Positions 47,501 through 60,100 of a stretch of 64,000 nt of DNA are shown piece after piece; the stretch's first letter is position 1; each line of letters begins with the position of its first letter. Made by a program: the position numbers and the translations under genes. Under the pieces are notes generated by a model. The model worked only from the letters and a program-made list of their open reading frames with translations. It was not told the DNA's origin and made no database searches. Origin of the DNA: Aaosphaeria pasadenensis (Eukaryota > Ascomycota > Dothideomycetes > Pleosporales); contig JAKLMB010000057.1 of NCBI GenBank assembly GCA_022813625.1, positions 1 to 64,000 of the forward strand, given 5' to 3'.

Positions 47501-49210
47501 TCTAAGTGCCCGCGTAGCAAATGATCCTTCGCAATTACAACAGTTACTTGGAGTCAATGCTGCATCTATGCTTACATGTGTCTTTAACGTCATTGGATGC
47601 GTAACCATATCCTTTTACTTTAGTTGGAGACTGAGCGTCGTTGTCGTGTGCACAACAACCCCAATCATGATAATTGCTGGCTTCATGAGAGTGAGGCTGG
47701 AAAGACAATTCGAGAAGAAAACCTGGAAAGTGTTCAGCGACTCCTCTAAGTTTGCTGTTGAATCGATCGGGGCGTTCAGAACTGTCAGTGCGCTAGTCAT
47801 GGAATCTTTCATATGTGAGCGATATGAAAGATTGCTTGCTGCACATGTGGAGAGTGCACTTCGTAGCGCCATGTGGACGACGTTGGTGTTTGCGTTCAGT
47901 GACAGTGTCGCCCTACTTTGCATGGCCTTTAGCTTGTGGTACGGTGGGAATTTGCTTTCTCAATATGAGCTGTGGCCTTTTGATTATTGTAAGTGATCGA
48001 TCCAGTCTCCCAAAAGTCAACAGTGTCTGATCAAAGATACCTAGTGGTGGTATACTTTGCAGTAGTGCAGGGAAGTCTAGCTGCTGGTCAATGGCTGAGC
48101 TTCGGGCCCAGTGAGTGCTTCGAGTCTTTCTTGGTCACCCACAATATCTAATAGAGTCAGATATTGCTCAAGCGCTAGGTGCAATGAAACGTATCCTTTC
48201 TTTGCGGACGAATGATCAGATTGAAGGAGGTATGCCGCTCGAGAGCCCCAACGAGAAGGGTATAGAAGGTCCAAGAATCGAATTAAAAGATGTTTGGTTT
48301 ACATATCCCACGAGAAACGTGTCTGTTCTTCGTGGACTAAATATTACTGTAAGTGTGTTAAAAATGTTGTTGAGTTGTAGTTGACCCTCCCTAGGTGGAG
48401 AAGAATCAATTCGCGGCAATCGTTGGTGCATCAGGTAGGCCGTCATCTCACGTTGTCGTGATTCTATCTACTAACATTTCGCCCAAAGGATCCGGGAAGT
48501 CGAGCGTAATCAGCCTACTTGAGCGGTGAGTGTTTCTTGCTAGAAAGAATGCACACCATTCTAATTGCGCTTAGGTTTTACCAACCACAATCCGGTAGCA
48601 TTTCTTTCAACGATCAAGACATCTCAAAGATTAAGCTTGACACATATCGTCGCGCGATATCTTTAGTATCGCAAGAGTCCTCCATCATGACTGGCACGAT
48701 CCGAGAGAACATACTGATGGGCGTTGACCCCCAAACGGTTACGGATTCCGATCTAGATCGCGTCTGTCGCGAGGCCGACCTCTACGATTTCGTTGCATCC
48801 TTTCCTCTAACTTACGACACATTAGTCGGCCAACACGGTATCGCTCTTTCTGGAGGACAGAGGCAACGGCTTTCCATTGCCCGCGCTCTGATACGCAATC
48901 CAAGACTCTTACTGCTAGATGAGGCGACCTCCAATCTAGACTCAGAGACAGAGAAGAACATTCAAAAGATATTTGAGGCTACCTGCCAGGGCCGTACAAT
49001 GATAGTGGTCGCTCACAGGTTGGCTACGATCCAACGCGCGGACATCATATTTGTCATGAGCGAAGGCCGAGTGGTCGAAGAAGGCAACCATAAAGATTTG
49101 CTCCAGAACAAGGGCGTCTACTGGCAAATGGTAAGAATTCTACAAAGATTATATATTAAATTAGCTAGTTTGTTGACATATTTCAGTGCCAAATGCAGGC
49201 TTTGGGGTAG
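44598..49210 (+). CDS. Full-length ABCB (MDR-type) transporter, N-terminus unresolved
   Basis: Eighteen exons can be joined in frame from 44598 to 49210 (1237 residues plus an uncertain N-terminal exon). Introns: 44704-44758, 44850-44901, 44957-45006, 45512-45562, 45582-45631, 45778-45831, 46125-46183, 46404-46455, 46491-46540, 47115-47177, 47351-47408, 47989-48044, 48111-48154, 48349-48394, 48435-48488, 48526-48574, 49131-49186. Layout is TMD1-NBD1-TMD2-NBD2. NBD1: Walker A GQSGSGKST, signature LSGGQRQRL, Walker B VILDEATSAID, H-loop IAHNLSTI. NBD2: GASGSGKSS, LSGGQRQRL, LLLDEATSNLD, VAHRLATI. Both ATP sites look intact. It should export a hydrophobic compound, most simply the polyketide made next door. 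Confidence 0.92.
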
Positions 49211-51300
49211 AGAGATAAGGGATTTATTGGACCTTGTCGACTGATATACTAGAGTCTCTGTTATGCGAAAACGATTACAGCAGTTTCCAGAAGTTTTCTT
49301 ACCAACAAATGCATTATCCTGTTGCTATTTTCAAGTTCATGGCGCGCCTGTGTCGGCCTAAGTAGTATTATACAAGTTCATCGAATTTGGCGCAGAAGAA
49401 ATGCGGCAAGCCTTTTCTCCTGCATTGTAGTATGTTACCCATATCTAGTCGATCGGCAAGTCTATTTGTAGATTTGAATTAGGCGCCAATTTCTAAGTAA
49501 TGATGGCAAATGCTCTGAACATAGGGACCTAATGTTGAAAAAATTTCCGATCGATCGTTGATTGTGGAATGTCGTCACATTCATTCACGTCTGTCTACGT
49601 GTCACGACTGCGCCACAGACTGGCCTTCTTGGCCTTGTAGTGCCTTGTTCGTGAACTCGGGTCCCTCATCTCACTCGGAAAATATATGTATTGTTTAAAA
49701 ACCTTTTACGCCCTTTTGCGGCGATTTCGAGATCTCCATCAATGGAGATATCCTGTGGAAGTGGTTACAGGGTCTGGTCACCTGACCCATCTCTGATCGT
49801 CAAAGTCGGGAGCTCATACCTCTAAAGACACAGCTTCATCGTTAGCTGGATTAAACGCAGTAACATATCTATAGAAAAGATTAGGAGTATATTTCTTTTA
49901 TTTCTCTACGGACAGATGAACTACCTAGGTAGGCAGCGTATAATTGCGACTGCATATGATAGAAGAGGCAGTGAAATGAAATAATATATGAAATTTCGCG
50001 TTTTACGTTGTTCTCGTTATTGTACTTCAGAATCAACAAGCTATCCTACTGCTTAGACAGAACATGTTTAGGTGTATTTCTACAAGACTCCAAACCTGCG
50101 CGCGATTCACTATCACGTGATTCGTCCCAATTAGGTTCCTATTCAGCGAGATCCACTCCCAGTTACGAAAGGGGATTTTTATCCTAAAAATAGTTTCAAC
50201 AGATGATTCCATACTTTCGAAACCAAATTTGGGCACCTGATGAGCGGAAATAAGTTGTTACACATTGATCTCGAAAGACGGCGGGTGGGTCAGCGCATAC
50301 GAGCATGTCGACAGAAGCTCAAATACTCTGCGAAATCGCATATCGAGAGGCATTGAGCAAAGCAGCAAACATTTCACTAAAAACGACTGAAATACAGTTG
50401 CAGTATACAGTCATGTATACATAGACATAGCTTATTGTAACCATGTGCACTCCTGTTTGCTGGTCATCTCGCGATACCTAATCTTGATCTTGGTTTGTAA
50501 GCGCGTAGAGTAAACATCAACCACGAAAACAACAGCAATTCTCCGAACGCTCATGAATATCTTCGCCGCTTTTGAAGGCTTTTGATGGAAGTTCTTGACA
50601 ACGCAGCCATTTCGATGATCGGTAAGTTTTGTGGATAGTAAGCCACCGAATCGGCACCGAACTGGCCACCAATCCTCATTGCGTCGCTTACTCCGCCCCC
50701 ATGCCTCCTTCATCATCACCTCTTCTTTGCCTTGTAGGATCAATAACGGTGCGCGCGCAAAATAATAGTCCTTAAGCCTACCATTATATGTGACTGAAAA
50801 TCACAAGCCTGTGATTGACGTTTGGCATAAACCGGTCTCGCCGCGCCTGGGTACCCAATCCATACTTTTGTTTCATACACATTTTGCACTCCGAGTACAG
50901 TTTCAAGCTGTGCCCTTCTGATTCCAGCAACCCAACGCCTCCGCGCATAATTCCTTTCAGGCACAGACTATTCCGAAAAGGTGTCCAGTCTGAATTATAG
51001 GATGAGCTTACCCAAATTCGGACAGGTGTTATGAAAGTCAAGGCGATTGATCCTCTGCGCTTGCCAACCTTAATGTTCACAATGAGGATACGGTATCATG
51101 AACAGCGGCCATTCCTCAACGGAGTGGCCTTGAACTGGGGCGTAGATATAATGTATAAGAAAGAGCCGGTTATCCGTGAGTACCCACTCTATAGCTACCT
51201 TATTCACACATTGCGACGTTTTAACTTTATCTATCTTATGCGATCTCCATAAATCCTTCTTTTGATCGAGTTCTGTACGGTCTTTTCCATTTCGGACATC
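49211..51300. other. Gene-free intergenic stretch
   Basis: 2.1 kb without a supportable gene. Open frames near 50432-51080 have no motifs or splice structure. The final ~100 bp before 51301 should be the promoter of the secreted repeat protein. Confidence 0.55.
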
Positions 51301-53908
51301 ATGTTCGGCCTTCGCTGTCTTCTGTCTGCCACTTTGGCACTGAATTCGGTTCTAACAACCAATGCTTCGCCGTTGAACGTCAAGTCTTTGGGTAAAGATT
51401 TCGGTGATCTATTTCGTCACAAGTCCAAGGAAAGGCGTGGTCCAGAACCCGTAGAACTTCACCCAGTGGACGATATCCGTGCAATAACCCATGGCCAACC
51501 TATACGTCGTCAAGACCTTGGGAATGCTGTATTCAATCCGCTGGACGTGGAAACCTTTTCCTGGGCCACTCTTGGTAAGATAAGCACTTCATGATTTTGT
51601 ACGGGCTTTGTTAACTGAGATATATCAGCGGGTCAGCGTCTAATTGTCGTGAACCTCACCTTGTCCAGGCCAAACGACAACGAGTTCCTTCTGCCCCTCA
51701 AGAACTTTGCCACGCGATTGAAATTCCATGATTGCGGAAAAGGAGACAACAAACGGATTGCCTTTGGATTCCACGACCCCGATTCCTACAAATACGCCAG
51801 AAGCAAGTGGGAGCCTGCCAACAATTCCCCTGGGAAGTTAACCATTGTCACCGAGCCGGACCAGTGTTACCAAGGTGACGCCAGAGCAACGTACATCGTG
51901 AACAGCGTTAAGTTCGACGATGGTGCTTTGACCAGTACATTTGCTGTCGAAGAAAAGCCATGGACTCACCTCGCTCAGCGATCCGAGTATCGCATCAAGT
52001 TTGGAACCGAGGACGTCGATCTCGAACGAATCACTGACGCCCATGCGCGCCTGAAGCGTGAGGAAAACAAGATGGACTTTGACAAATCGTTCAACAGCAA
52101 TCTCTTTGACTTTCCAGAGGATTCCAGGATCACTCAGGGCATGGCGATCAAAGCTGACGTCGACTTTTACGCCAGAGGCGCTCTCATCTCAGATATGGAA
52201 GTCAAGTCCAAGGGTGGAATAAGCATCTTCGGAAAACCCAAGGCCAAGCGTTTCGGTTTTGGTGATATCTTCGACAAGATTGAGTCCGTCGCCGCTCCTG
52301 TCATCGAGGAGGTCAAATCAGAAGTTGCTCCTATTGTAGAAGAAGTCAAATCCGTTGCCGCACCAATCGTTTCTGCAGTTCCAGAAGTCATCGAAGAAGT
52401 CAAAGACCTGGTCGAGCCCGAAACGGTCGAGGTGTCGGTTCGACCGGAGGGCATGGAAGCATTCTTCAAGTTGAGCATCAAAGCAAAGGGCAAGCTCGGA
52501 AATGGTCTAGATTTTGTGATGAATCCTGAGATCGAGATCGGTTTCACTCCATTCAGAATCAAGAACCTCCTTGAACTGGGACCCTTTCTCGTTATTGGTG
52601 TACATGTCGGCGCAGACGAGTTGAAAGGAGACTGCGGGTTCACTGTGGGGGCTAAAGGACACATTGACAACAAGGCCAAGCTGTATATGAACATGCTAGA
52701 CACGAGCAAAAACGAGAATAGTGGCTGGGACCCGAACTTTGAAAAGGTCGAGCCTGATTTCAACGGCACCATTACTGGCACGCTCAAAGCTTGGATGGAG
52801 TGGAGTCTTGTTATGAAAGCGGAGGTCTTTGGCAGTAAGTTATCACGCTCACTTTTCCGGAAAAATGTATCAGCAAACTAATGTCAATGCAGAGTGGGGC
52901 TACGAAGCAGCAATTGATACCAGAATTCCATACCTCACCTCTGATCTCAAGACTTTGACTGATGACGACGGGGTCTGCAACACAACCAAGACACTCGCAC
53001 TCCAAGTCACTAACAAGGTTGGCATGAATATCAACATCAATGCTGGAAAGGTAAATCAGATGAACCCGGACCACAAAAAGGATGTTTATCAATCGATGTT
53101 TCCTTTATTCACTAGCTGTGTACCATTTGGTCCAGACAAGGCTACCAAAACAGAGAGTAGTGGAGAGGCCTCAGCGACAGGAAGCGGAGAGGCCTCAGCA
53201 ACAGGAAGCGGAGAAGCCTCGGCAACAGGAAGCGGAGAAGCTTCAGCAACAGGAAGTGGCAGCGCTGAAGCTTCTGCTACAGGCTCCGAAACTGGAGAGT
53301 CATCGGCCAAAGAAACGGGAGAATCGTCTGCGACAGAGACCGGAGAGTCGTCGGCGGCGGAGACTGGCGAGGCTTCAGCGACCGAGACTGGCGAGGCTTC
53401 AGCGACCGAGACTGGCGAGGCTTCAGCGGCCGAGACTGGAGAAACCTCAGCGACCGAGACTGGCGAGGCCTCAGCGACCGAGACTGGCGAGGCTTCAGCG
53501 ACCGAGACTGGAGAGTCGTCTGCAGCAGAGACTGGGGAGACATCGGCGGCGGAGACTGGAGAGGCTTCAGCGACGGAGACTGGAGAGGCTTCAGTGACCG
53601 AGACTGGTGAGGCTTCAGCGACCGAGACTGGTGAGGCTTCAGCGACAGAGGAATCCGAGTCCACCAGCACATCTAAGGGTAAATCCAAAAGCTCTGCGAC
53701 CGAGACAGACGAGAGCGAGGCCACTGCCACTGAGTCTTCCGCCACCAAGAACAACAAAGCCAAAACGATCACCGACGCCTCAGCTGAAGCCACAGAGACT
53801 GGTGAAGCCGAATCAAGTGCAACGGATGAAGACGAGTCCAGCAGTACATCTAAAGGGAAGTCTAGCAAGACTACAAGTAGCGAAGCGGAGCCTACTGAAA
53901 CCGAGTAG
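51301..53908 (+). CDS. Secreted protein with C-terminal octapeptide repeats, function unknown
   Basis: Three exons (51301-51574, 51629-52834, 52893-53908) give 831 residues. A signal peptide is likely (first ~23 residues, ending near TTNASP). The central ~500 residues form a beta-rich-looking domain pair I cannot assign firmly; it may correspond to fungal secreted proteins with domains of unknown function. A Glu/Val/Pro helix-like segment (residues ~310-360, repeats of VAAPVIEEVKSE type) sits between them. The C-terminal third is Ser/Thr/Glu/Ala rich, with about 15 copies of TGEASATE-like octapeptides after four GEASATGS-like copies. No GPI-like hydrophobic tail is seen. Cell-wall or surface role is a guess. 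Confidence 0.82.
53154..53650 (+). repeat. 24-bp coding minisatellite
   Basis: About 19 tandem units, mostly 24 bp, encode the octapeptide repeats of the secreted protein. Unit variants alternate GCT, TCG and ACC at the same codon. Because of this composition the opposite strand is also open for ~290 codons; that frame is a by-product. Such tracts commonly vary in copy number between strains. Confidence 0.85.
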
Positions 53909-54195
53909 GAGGCGTCACCAGGTTTTTTATATGAGTCATGGGGTTTCTTATGTACGATCACGGGAATACGGGATATGAATTGATGTAAATAGCCTTCTTT
54001 TCCTTTCTAAGCACTGCCACGATGAAGAATTAAACATTTGTTTCTACAAATTTTCGAAGCAGCAGACCTTTCTTTCGAAATCACTCCTTTTGATATCGAA
54101 AATCTTAAGGGCCCCGAATTAAACGTGACCCTAGTTTGTGGTACCTCACACATAGGCAACTCGTCGTCCTTGGGCAGTGCCCCTTTGCGAGTCCA

Positions 54196-54928
54196 TTATT
54201 TCCTATACCACATGCGGGTTACTTTGGTGTGCCTCATCTTTTTCTGCAACTGGAAGATGCCATATAACAGCGCTTCTGCCGTGGGCGGGCAGCCTGGGAT
54301 ATACACATCAACAGGAATAATTCTGTCAACGCCTCTGACTACACTGTAGCTATAATGATAGTATCCACCCCCATTCGCACAACTCCCCATGCTAATCACC
54401 CATTTAGGATCAGGCATTTGATCATAGCATAACCGTACCGCCGGGGCTATCTTGTTCGTGACCGTTCCTGCAACAATCATGACGTCGGCTTGTCTCGGTG
54501 ACGCACGGAAAATGATCCCCAATCGATCTTGATCATATCGAGGCATGGATGTGTGTATCATCTCAACAGCACAACAGGCGAGGCCAAATGATAGAGGCCA
54601 TAATGAGCCCTGGCGTGCCCAATTTACGATTTGGTCAAGGCTTGTACTAAAGGGCTGTCAGGTTTGATAAACCTTCGTTGCTCCTAGTATACTCACAGTA
54701 CATGCTCGACTACGTTCGTCTTCGCGTGTATCGTTGAAGGAAGTGTTTCGTTTCTGTGTTCCTTTTGCGGTTTTGTTGAGTACGTTCGGGTCGAGTATGT
54801 TCGGGCTGAGTAAATGAGAGGCGGTCGAGTGAAAGATACTACACGGTCAATCTTGGTTATGGAAGTTGGCGATGAAGGTCCCTACCATGAAATCTTAAGG
54901 ACTTGACCGCACTTGGTATTTTGGACAT
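54196..54928 (-). CDS. Mitochondrial complex I 20-kDa subunit, NDUFS7/PSST type
   Basis: Three exons (54928-54886, 54838-54697, 54646-54196) give 211 residues, the normal length. PSST carries iron-sulfur cluster N2 and forms part of the ubiquinone-reduction site of NADH:ubiquinone oxidoreductase. The four cluster ligands are present: Cys86 and Cys87 (FGLACCAVEM), Cys151 (MGSCANGGG) and Cys181 (PGCPPTAEA). The first ~40 residues are rich in Arg, Ser and Thr without acids, as in a mitochondrial targeting peptide. Just after the Cys pair the sequence reads VEMIHTS where I remember VEMMHLS as the norm. The gene lies between PKS-cluster genes and is divergent from the regulator, so it may be an extra copy; this cannot be checked in the window. 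Confidence 0.93.
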
Positions 54929-55144
54929 TGCTTTGGAGAATGAAAGCAAGAATACAAATGTTGTCAAGAAATCAACATACCATTGACCTTGATACATCAA
55001 TATATGGGTATATATGTCCTATTCAGGATTAGTGTGGTACTTATACCGGCTTAGCGCACCCGGCGATATCCCTCTTGTCGGAAGAAACCCTCCCACAATT
55101 CCCCCAACCATCGTGGATGACCTGAAGACATTGCCAATGAGATA
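54929..55144. promoter_or_regulatory. Divergent promoter: complex I subunit / regulator
   Basis: Only 216 bp separate the start codons of the PSST gene and the zinc-finger regulator, so they probably share control elements. No specific motif could be fixed by eye. Confidence 0.45.
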
Positions 55145-57192
55145 ATGCGCAAGCCTACACCGATTGGGGAGAAGGCTGTCGTAGAATATCGATGCCACAT
55201 TTGCGAAAAGAAGTTTGCAACATCCAGCCGTTTACGACGTCATGATGCAACGCGTGAGCGGTCTTCATGGACAGATTGGAAAAGATCACTAATGGTCTGC
55301 GCCAGATTCCATCATTCGAGCCTACCAATGCACTCATTGCAGTCAGAAATTCAAACGCCAGTAATGTTCCTGAGATACTTGGTTCATTTAAAAGTCTGCT
55401 CTAACGAAAATGCAGTGACGCTCTTCGAAGGCACTGCAGGACTTGCTCGAATGGTCAAGTGGTCTCACCACTCAAGAGAGGGCCGAAGCCACGCTCCTGC
55501 GACCATTGCCATATCAAAAAACTACAATGTTCCGCTACACAGCCCTGCAATTCCTGCTTGATTAGCAAGATCACGTGCTCCTACACGCATGCTAGTCATA
55601 GAGACACAGTAATAGGCCTGGACAGGGTAGCAGCAAAGCATGGTACAGAAACGTCCACAAAATCCGCGACCACAACCTCGCATCAACTTGCCATGGTATT
55701 TTTGCTCAACTACACCGACCCTTCTTTCGAGACTGTCACAGACGCGATGGCTGCCGTGGGAGCACGTGTCCAAGCTGTTTTACACTTTCCATGGCTACAT
55801 CAATTGTCCAATGATGTATTCGATCAACCTAGTGACGTTGGAATCTCGGATTGTTTTCCATTTACCACAGACGACGAACGTTTGGATTTTGAAATCACCC
55901 CCTCAGAATACAACCTCGAACCTGTGCGCAAAGACCGCGCTTCAGAAGTCCAATCCATACTTGCCCAAGAATACAGCAGAACACCTGCGGCGCTCCCATT
56001 ATCGGAAGGAATATTCCCGACGCGTTTGGCGAGAACAGTATTTACCTTGGACAACATTACGGACTTCGTTTCAGCCTACTTCACCTTCTTCCATCCACAT
56101 TTCGCATTCATCCATCGCTCAACGTTTGACTTGGAGACCGCAAGTCTACCCCTTGTCCTTGCACTCGCTCTATCTGGATCGGCGCATCTCACGCCCCGCG
56201 ACGATGCTCTCGCTGCTCGTGAGTTCTACGTATTGAGCGAAGAATACATCTTCAGGCAACTGCGCCAGGCTGTCGCCGATGGCGGGTCTCCGAACGACGT
56301 GAGAGTAATCGAGATCGTTCAAGCTGCACAAGTCATGCATTCTCTTCTAGCCAGCTCCAATGATGAACCAACGCGACGGAGGATTCGAGTTAATCGACAC
56401 CCGGAACTCATCGCATCGATGAGGTCTTTGGGATTTACAGAGATCAGACGCGTGCATCGTCCTGTAGACGTCGAGTGGGACGTTTTCATCGCCGAAGAGA
56501 CGAGGATCAGGTACGTTGTACATCCGTTTAGCGGCTAACAAATATACCTAACTCCCTAGACTCGTCGCTGGAATGTTCGTCGTCGATTCCATGATCGTCT
56601 TGTTCCTCAACAACCCTCCACATATAACTTTGTCCGAGATGTCGAGCGATCTCCCATATCCCGACGCATTATTCGAGGCATCATCAGCCGCGCACTTCAA
56701 ACGCGTGGCTTGTCAGTCATCGCAGTCGCCCTCTCGAAGTTTGTGCGGCCTGATGATGGCATTATTACGAGACGGTTGGCATTGGTCCGACGATCTACGA
56801 TTCGCTTCGATGAATCCAAAGACAATGCTTCTTCTCATCTTCGGTAAGCCCCATACCCCCCTACGTTGCTTCAATCATTCGCTAACACCGTGTCAGCCAT
56901 TAACTCTGCGATCTTTGTGGCACGCACCTCTTTATTATCGTCAAGCTCTTCGCAAAGTTTATATCGAGCGCTAGACCGTTGGAAAGATCTCTGGGACGAT
57001 ATGAACTCCAATGAGGAGATAGACCATTCGCAATTCGTCGGTTTCACGAAGCACTGCTTGGAACTTTGGTGGCTTGGGCGGAAGCTCGTAGACAAAATGT
57101 CAAAAGGCGATGTCGGAGAGGAGTATATGAAAGCTACGCCAAAGGACTCGTTCACGGCGCTACATGAGTTTATACGATCAAATGTAGGCTAA
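55145..57192 (+). CDS. Transcription factor with two C2H2 fingers and a Zn2Cys6 cluster
   Basis: Five exons (55145-55253, 55321-55360, 55416-56510, 56560-56843, 56897-57192) give 607 residues. Two finger-like units come first (CHICEKKFATSSRLRRHDAT and CTHCSQKFKRHDALRRHCRTC). In the first the final His is missing, since the exon junction gives HDATPYQ; in the second the last His is followed by CRTC. Next comes a Zn(II)2Cys6 motif (CDHCHIKKLQC, then CNSCLISKITC) at about residues 73-100. The rest is a fungal-specific regulatory domain, with the FTFFHPHFAFIHRSTF segment. This double architecture occurs in some fungal regulators. Its position at the edge suggests it controls the polyketide cluster. 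Confidence 0.9.
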
Positions 57193-60100
57193 CGAACAAG
57201 CGCATGCTTGAATCCAAGGTTGATCATTATTGGGAAGACTGTTCGCCTTCTTGGCTTGTGAGGGTCTGGATTACAGCTCACGCTGCATAGAGCATGATTC
57301 AGGATCCAATGCAGCTAACATTGCTCCACTAGCTTGCATTGTCTTGCCGTCACGCATTGTTCCTTCGCGAAAAGGAAACGGTCCAACTTGGCCAGTGCTC
57401 TGTTGCTTTTGCGGAGGAATCTTCCGATCTCGGTTCGTGAGAGGGTACGCGGGCCGGTTGGCGTCCTCGGATGATCCCATCTGTGTTCAATTTTCGCATC
57501 ATTTCATCACCTAATTTTATCGTTTCTCTCCCATTATTGTTTGTCAGTAAATGGTAACTCTATACACCCTAAGAGTCGACCAAAGGACAACCCGTGACAT
57601 TCATCCCCCGCAGGCTAGGCTCCCCCAACGAAGGGTGTCAAATCAACAAGAAGCCACACCCGTCTCCGAAACATAGTCCTATGGATGCATGAAAGGTATT
57701 GTTAACGCGAAGTATTGAGCTTTATGAAAGTTTTGTCTCCATTGTGCGACTCTGGGACACATACTTTAGGTAGCCAAATACGCCACGCACCTTACCGGCT
57801 AGTACAAACGCGCGTGGCGTGACGTGAACATACATACAGAGGCGCGACAGATAGGGAACAAGGTGCAAGTGATGTTGATAGATGATAGATGATGTACATA
57901 CAATTAATCAAGACAACATTTGACGGAGTAGAAAAGTAGATAAATGCTCCTGTTACTGTATGCTAGTGATGTGTATGTTGGTGATTGTAGAGGTGTTTGA
58001 GAAGCAACGTAGTACCCGGTTTGCTTGTATCGATAATTAAGAAATGTAAAGACGAGGTTATCTAGAGTTTATTTAGAAATCAAAGAAATATATTTAACAT
58101 GGCCACATTAATTTATTATGAAAATGAATATATTTTAAGTGCATGGGATGGTTGTTTGGTCCCCGTAAATTGAAGCAAGTGTATGTTTTAGTAGTGTATC
58201 CAAACATTATACTCAATAGACAAAGCATGAAAATAGTTAAAATTAATTGCAACACAACATTTATTGAACTTATGATTATGCCTATGTACTGTTTGATATT
58301 TAAGATCTTACTATAAAATAATATGAAACTTAAATTCTCGTTGTGTGAAGCGTATGTTGCATTTGTCTTCCATGATATCAATTGTTCAAAATACTGTTTA
58401 GCAGAAGAGCCAGGCACCTCACAATCGAAAGCATTCAGTCTCTATCATTGCTATGGCTACACTAAGCATATCGACGGCACAAATGTATGGCTTTGAAGTA
58501 TTTAAATTCACTGTGTGGATTTCATGATGGCTTTGAAGCATCGCATAACTGTTCACTTAGGTGCCATTTATGCTGTTGCTATGGCGGCGATTTGATAGGC
58601 ATTGGTTCATATTCCATATGAATTTATAATGTTTGCGTTTGTAGAATTAGGAAGGGAGTTTCTTCGAGTCGTCTATGTTCTGTAAACAGAATCCACGTCG
58701 TCATGATACTGGAAAGATCATCTCTTCCTGTTTTGATGTCTGCGTCTGCCCCGCTCCTCAGACAACCCCCCTCCCAAGAGAGCATTGTCGTGATACCCAG
58801 CTCTCCAAATACCTACACTCAGATCTTCCACGAGCGACTTGGGCAGGCGCTGGGAACTGCTCGTCGTTTGGCAAAACCGTTACTGGACTGACTGCTCGTG
58901 AAGTTTTCAAAAGATCCATTTCGAGACTGATCATCTGATTCCGCCGAACGACACGCGACCAAGTCCTTCGTATTTATCGAGAGTATCCACTTGCGGCTCA
59001 GCATGTCCCGAGAACAACTAATTGACAGATCTCCCTTCACGAGAGACGTTGCAAATGCGGCTCAAGGGCCTGATGTCATGCTACGGCGTGTCACGCAGTC
59101 AAACCAACTTGAGTTGTGTCGACTTTTTCGCATCGTTTGACAACAACGGACGTTGGTTCATGTTGAGCCAACGTGATCGCGTGCATCGTCGCTCGAAGAA
59201 GAAGATCTACCGTCACGCGTTGCGTTTGCTGGTTGCTCGCACGTATAGGTCCGTGTGTCGGATACATTGAATGGATATGTAGGGAGATGGGTAAGGTGGT
59301 CTGACATCCTTGGACTTAACAGTTTCGTAATTATTACCTACCTATGTTTGAGACTTGAGTGTAGACTGCTAAATGAACTGCTGTGCTACACTGCACGTCT
59401 GTGAACAGGTGAAAAGGAAGCCAGGCCTTCCTCGAAAAGGTGAGATGGCTTTGCCAATTTCAGATGTAAATTCTACCGTTTTGGCAGTATGGCACGAACC
59501 TCCTCGGCTCTTCAACAGTTTCGTCTCTTTTCTTGGCCTTTGCAAGGCTAGTCAGTTTGTTCATTTTACCATATGACTCGTGGTGTGATGACAGCGCACT
59601 GTATTTTTAGTCGCGACAACGAAGAGAGAAAACGCGAGCGCGAGACACTGTGATAGAGAAAAGAAGATGAAAAGAGAGATAGAGCAGGGGTAAGCTAGCT
59701 CATCCATTGGAACACAGTTTTCCAACGGTGGTTTGGACGGTCATACGAGGGACATCCCAGTTGTCAGTTGTGGGGGCTGACTGGCGGATTGCACTAAGTT
59801 CGCCAGCGGCCAGTCCTTACCCCAAACGATACGGAAGGACAGAATGCGGAGGCTGACTTAGGAATAGCTTCCCACATCTTCTTTTGAGATGATTTGCCTG
59901 GACTATCCGATTCCTGTCCTGGGAGAATACAGTGTAATGTACTTTTCGTGATCGACCATGGTGACGGGCATGTTCGTGGCCAGGTATTTGGATTTTGGAA
60001 CGACTAGGTTATTAAAAGGCGCGGCGACTTGGAGACTGGGTCCCAAGGAAGACGATACCATTAAGCGGTTCACGCCAGGTACTCCGTAGGACGGATTCAA

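Noticed and set aside
53089..53961. Long antisense frame of 290 codons over the repeat region
   Set aside because: It is a by-product of the 24-bp repeat, which has no stops in several frames; the sense frame has a signal peptide and introns that fit.
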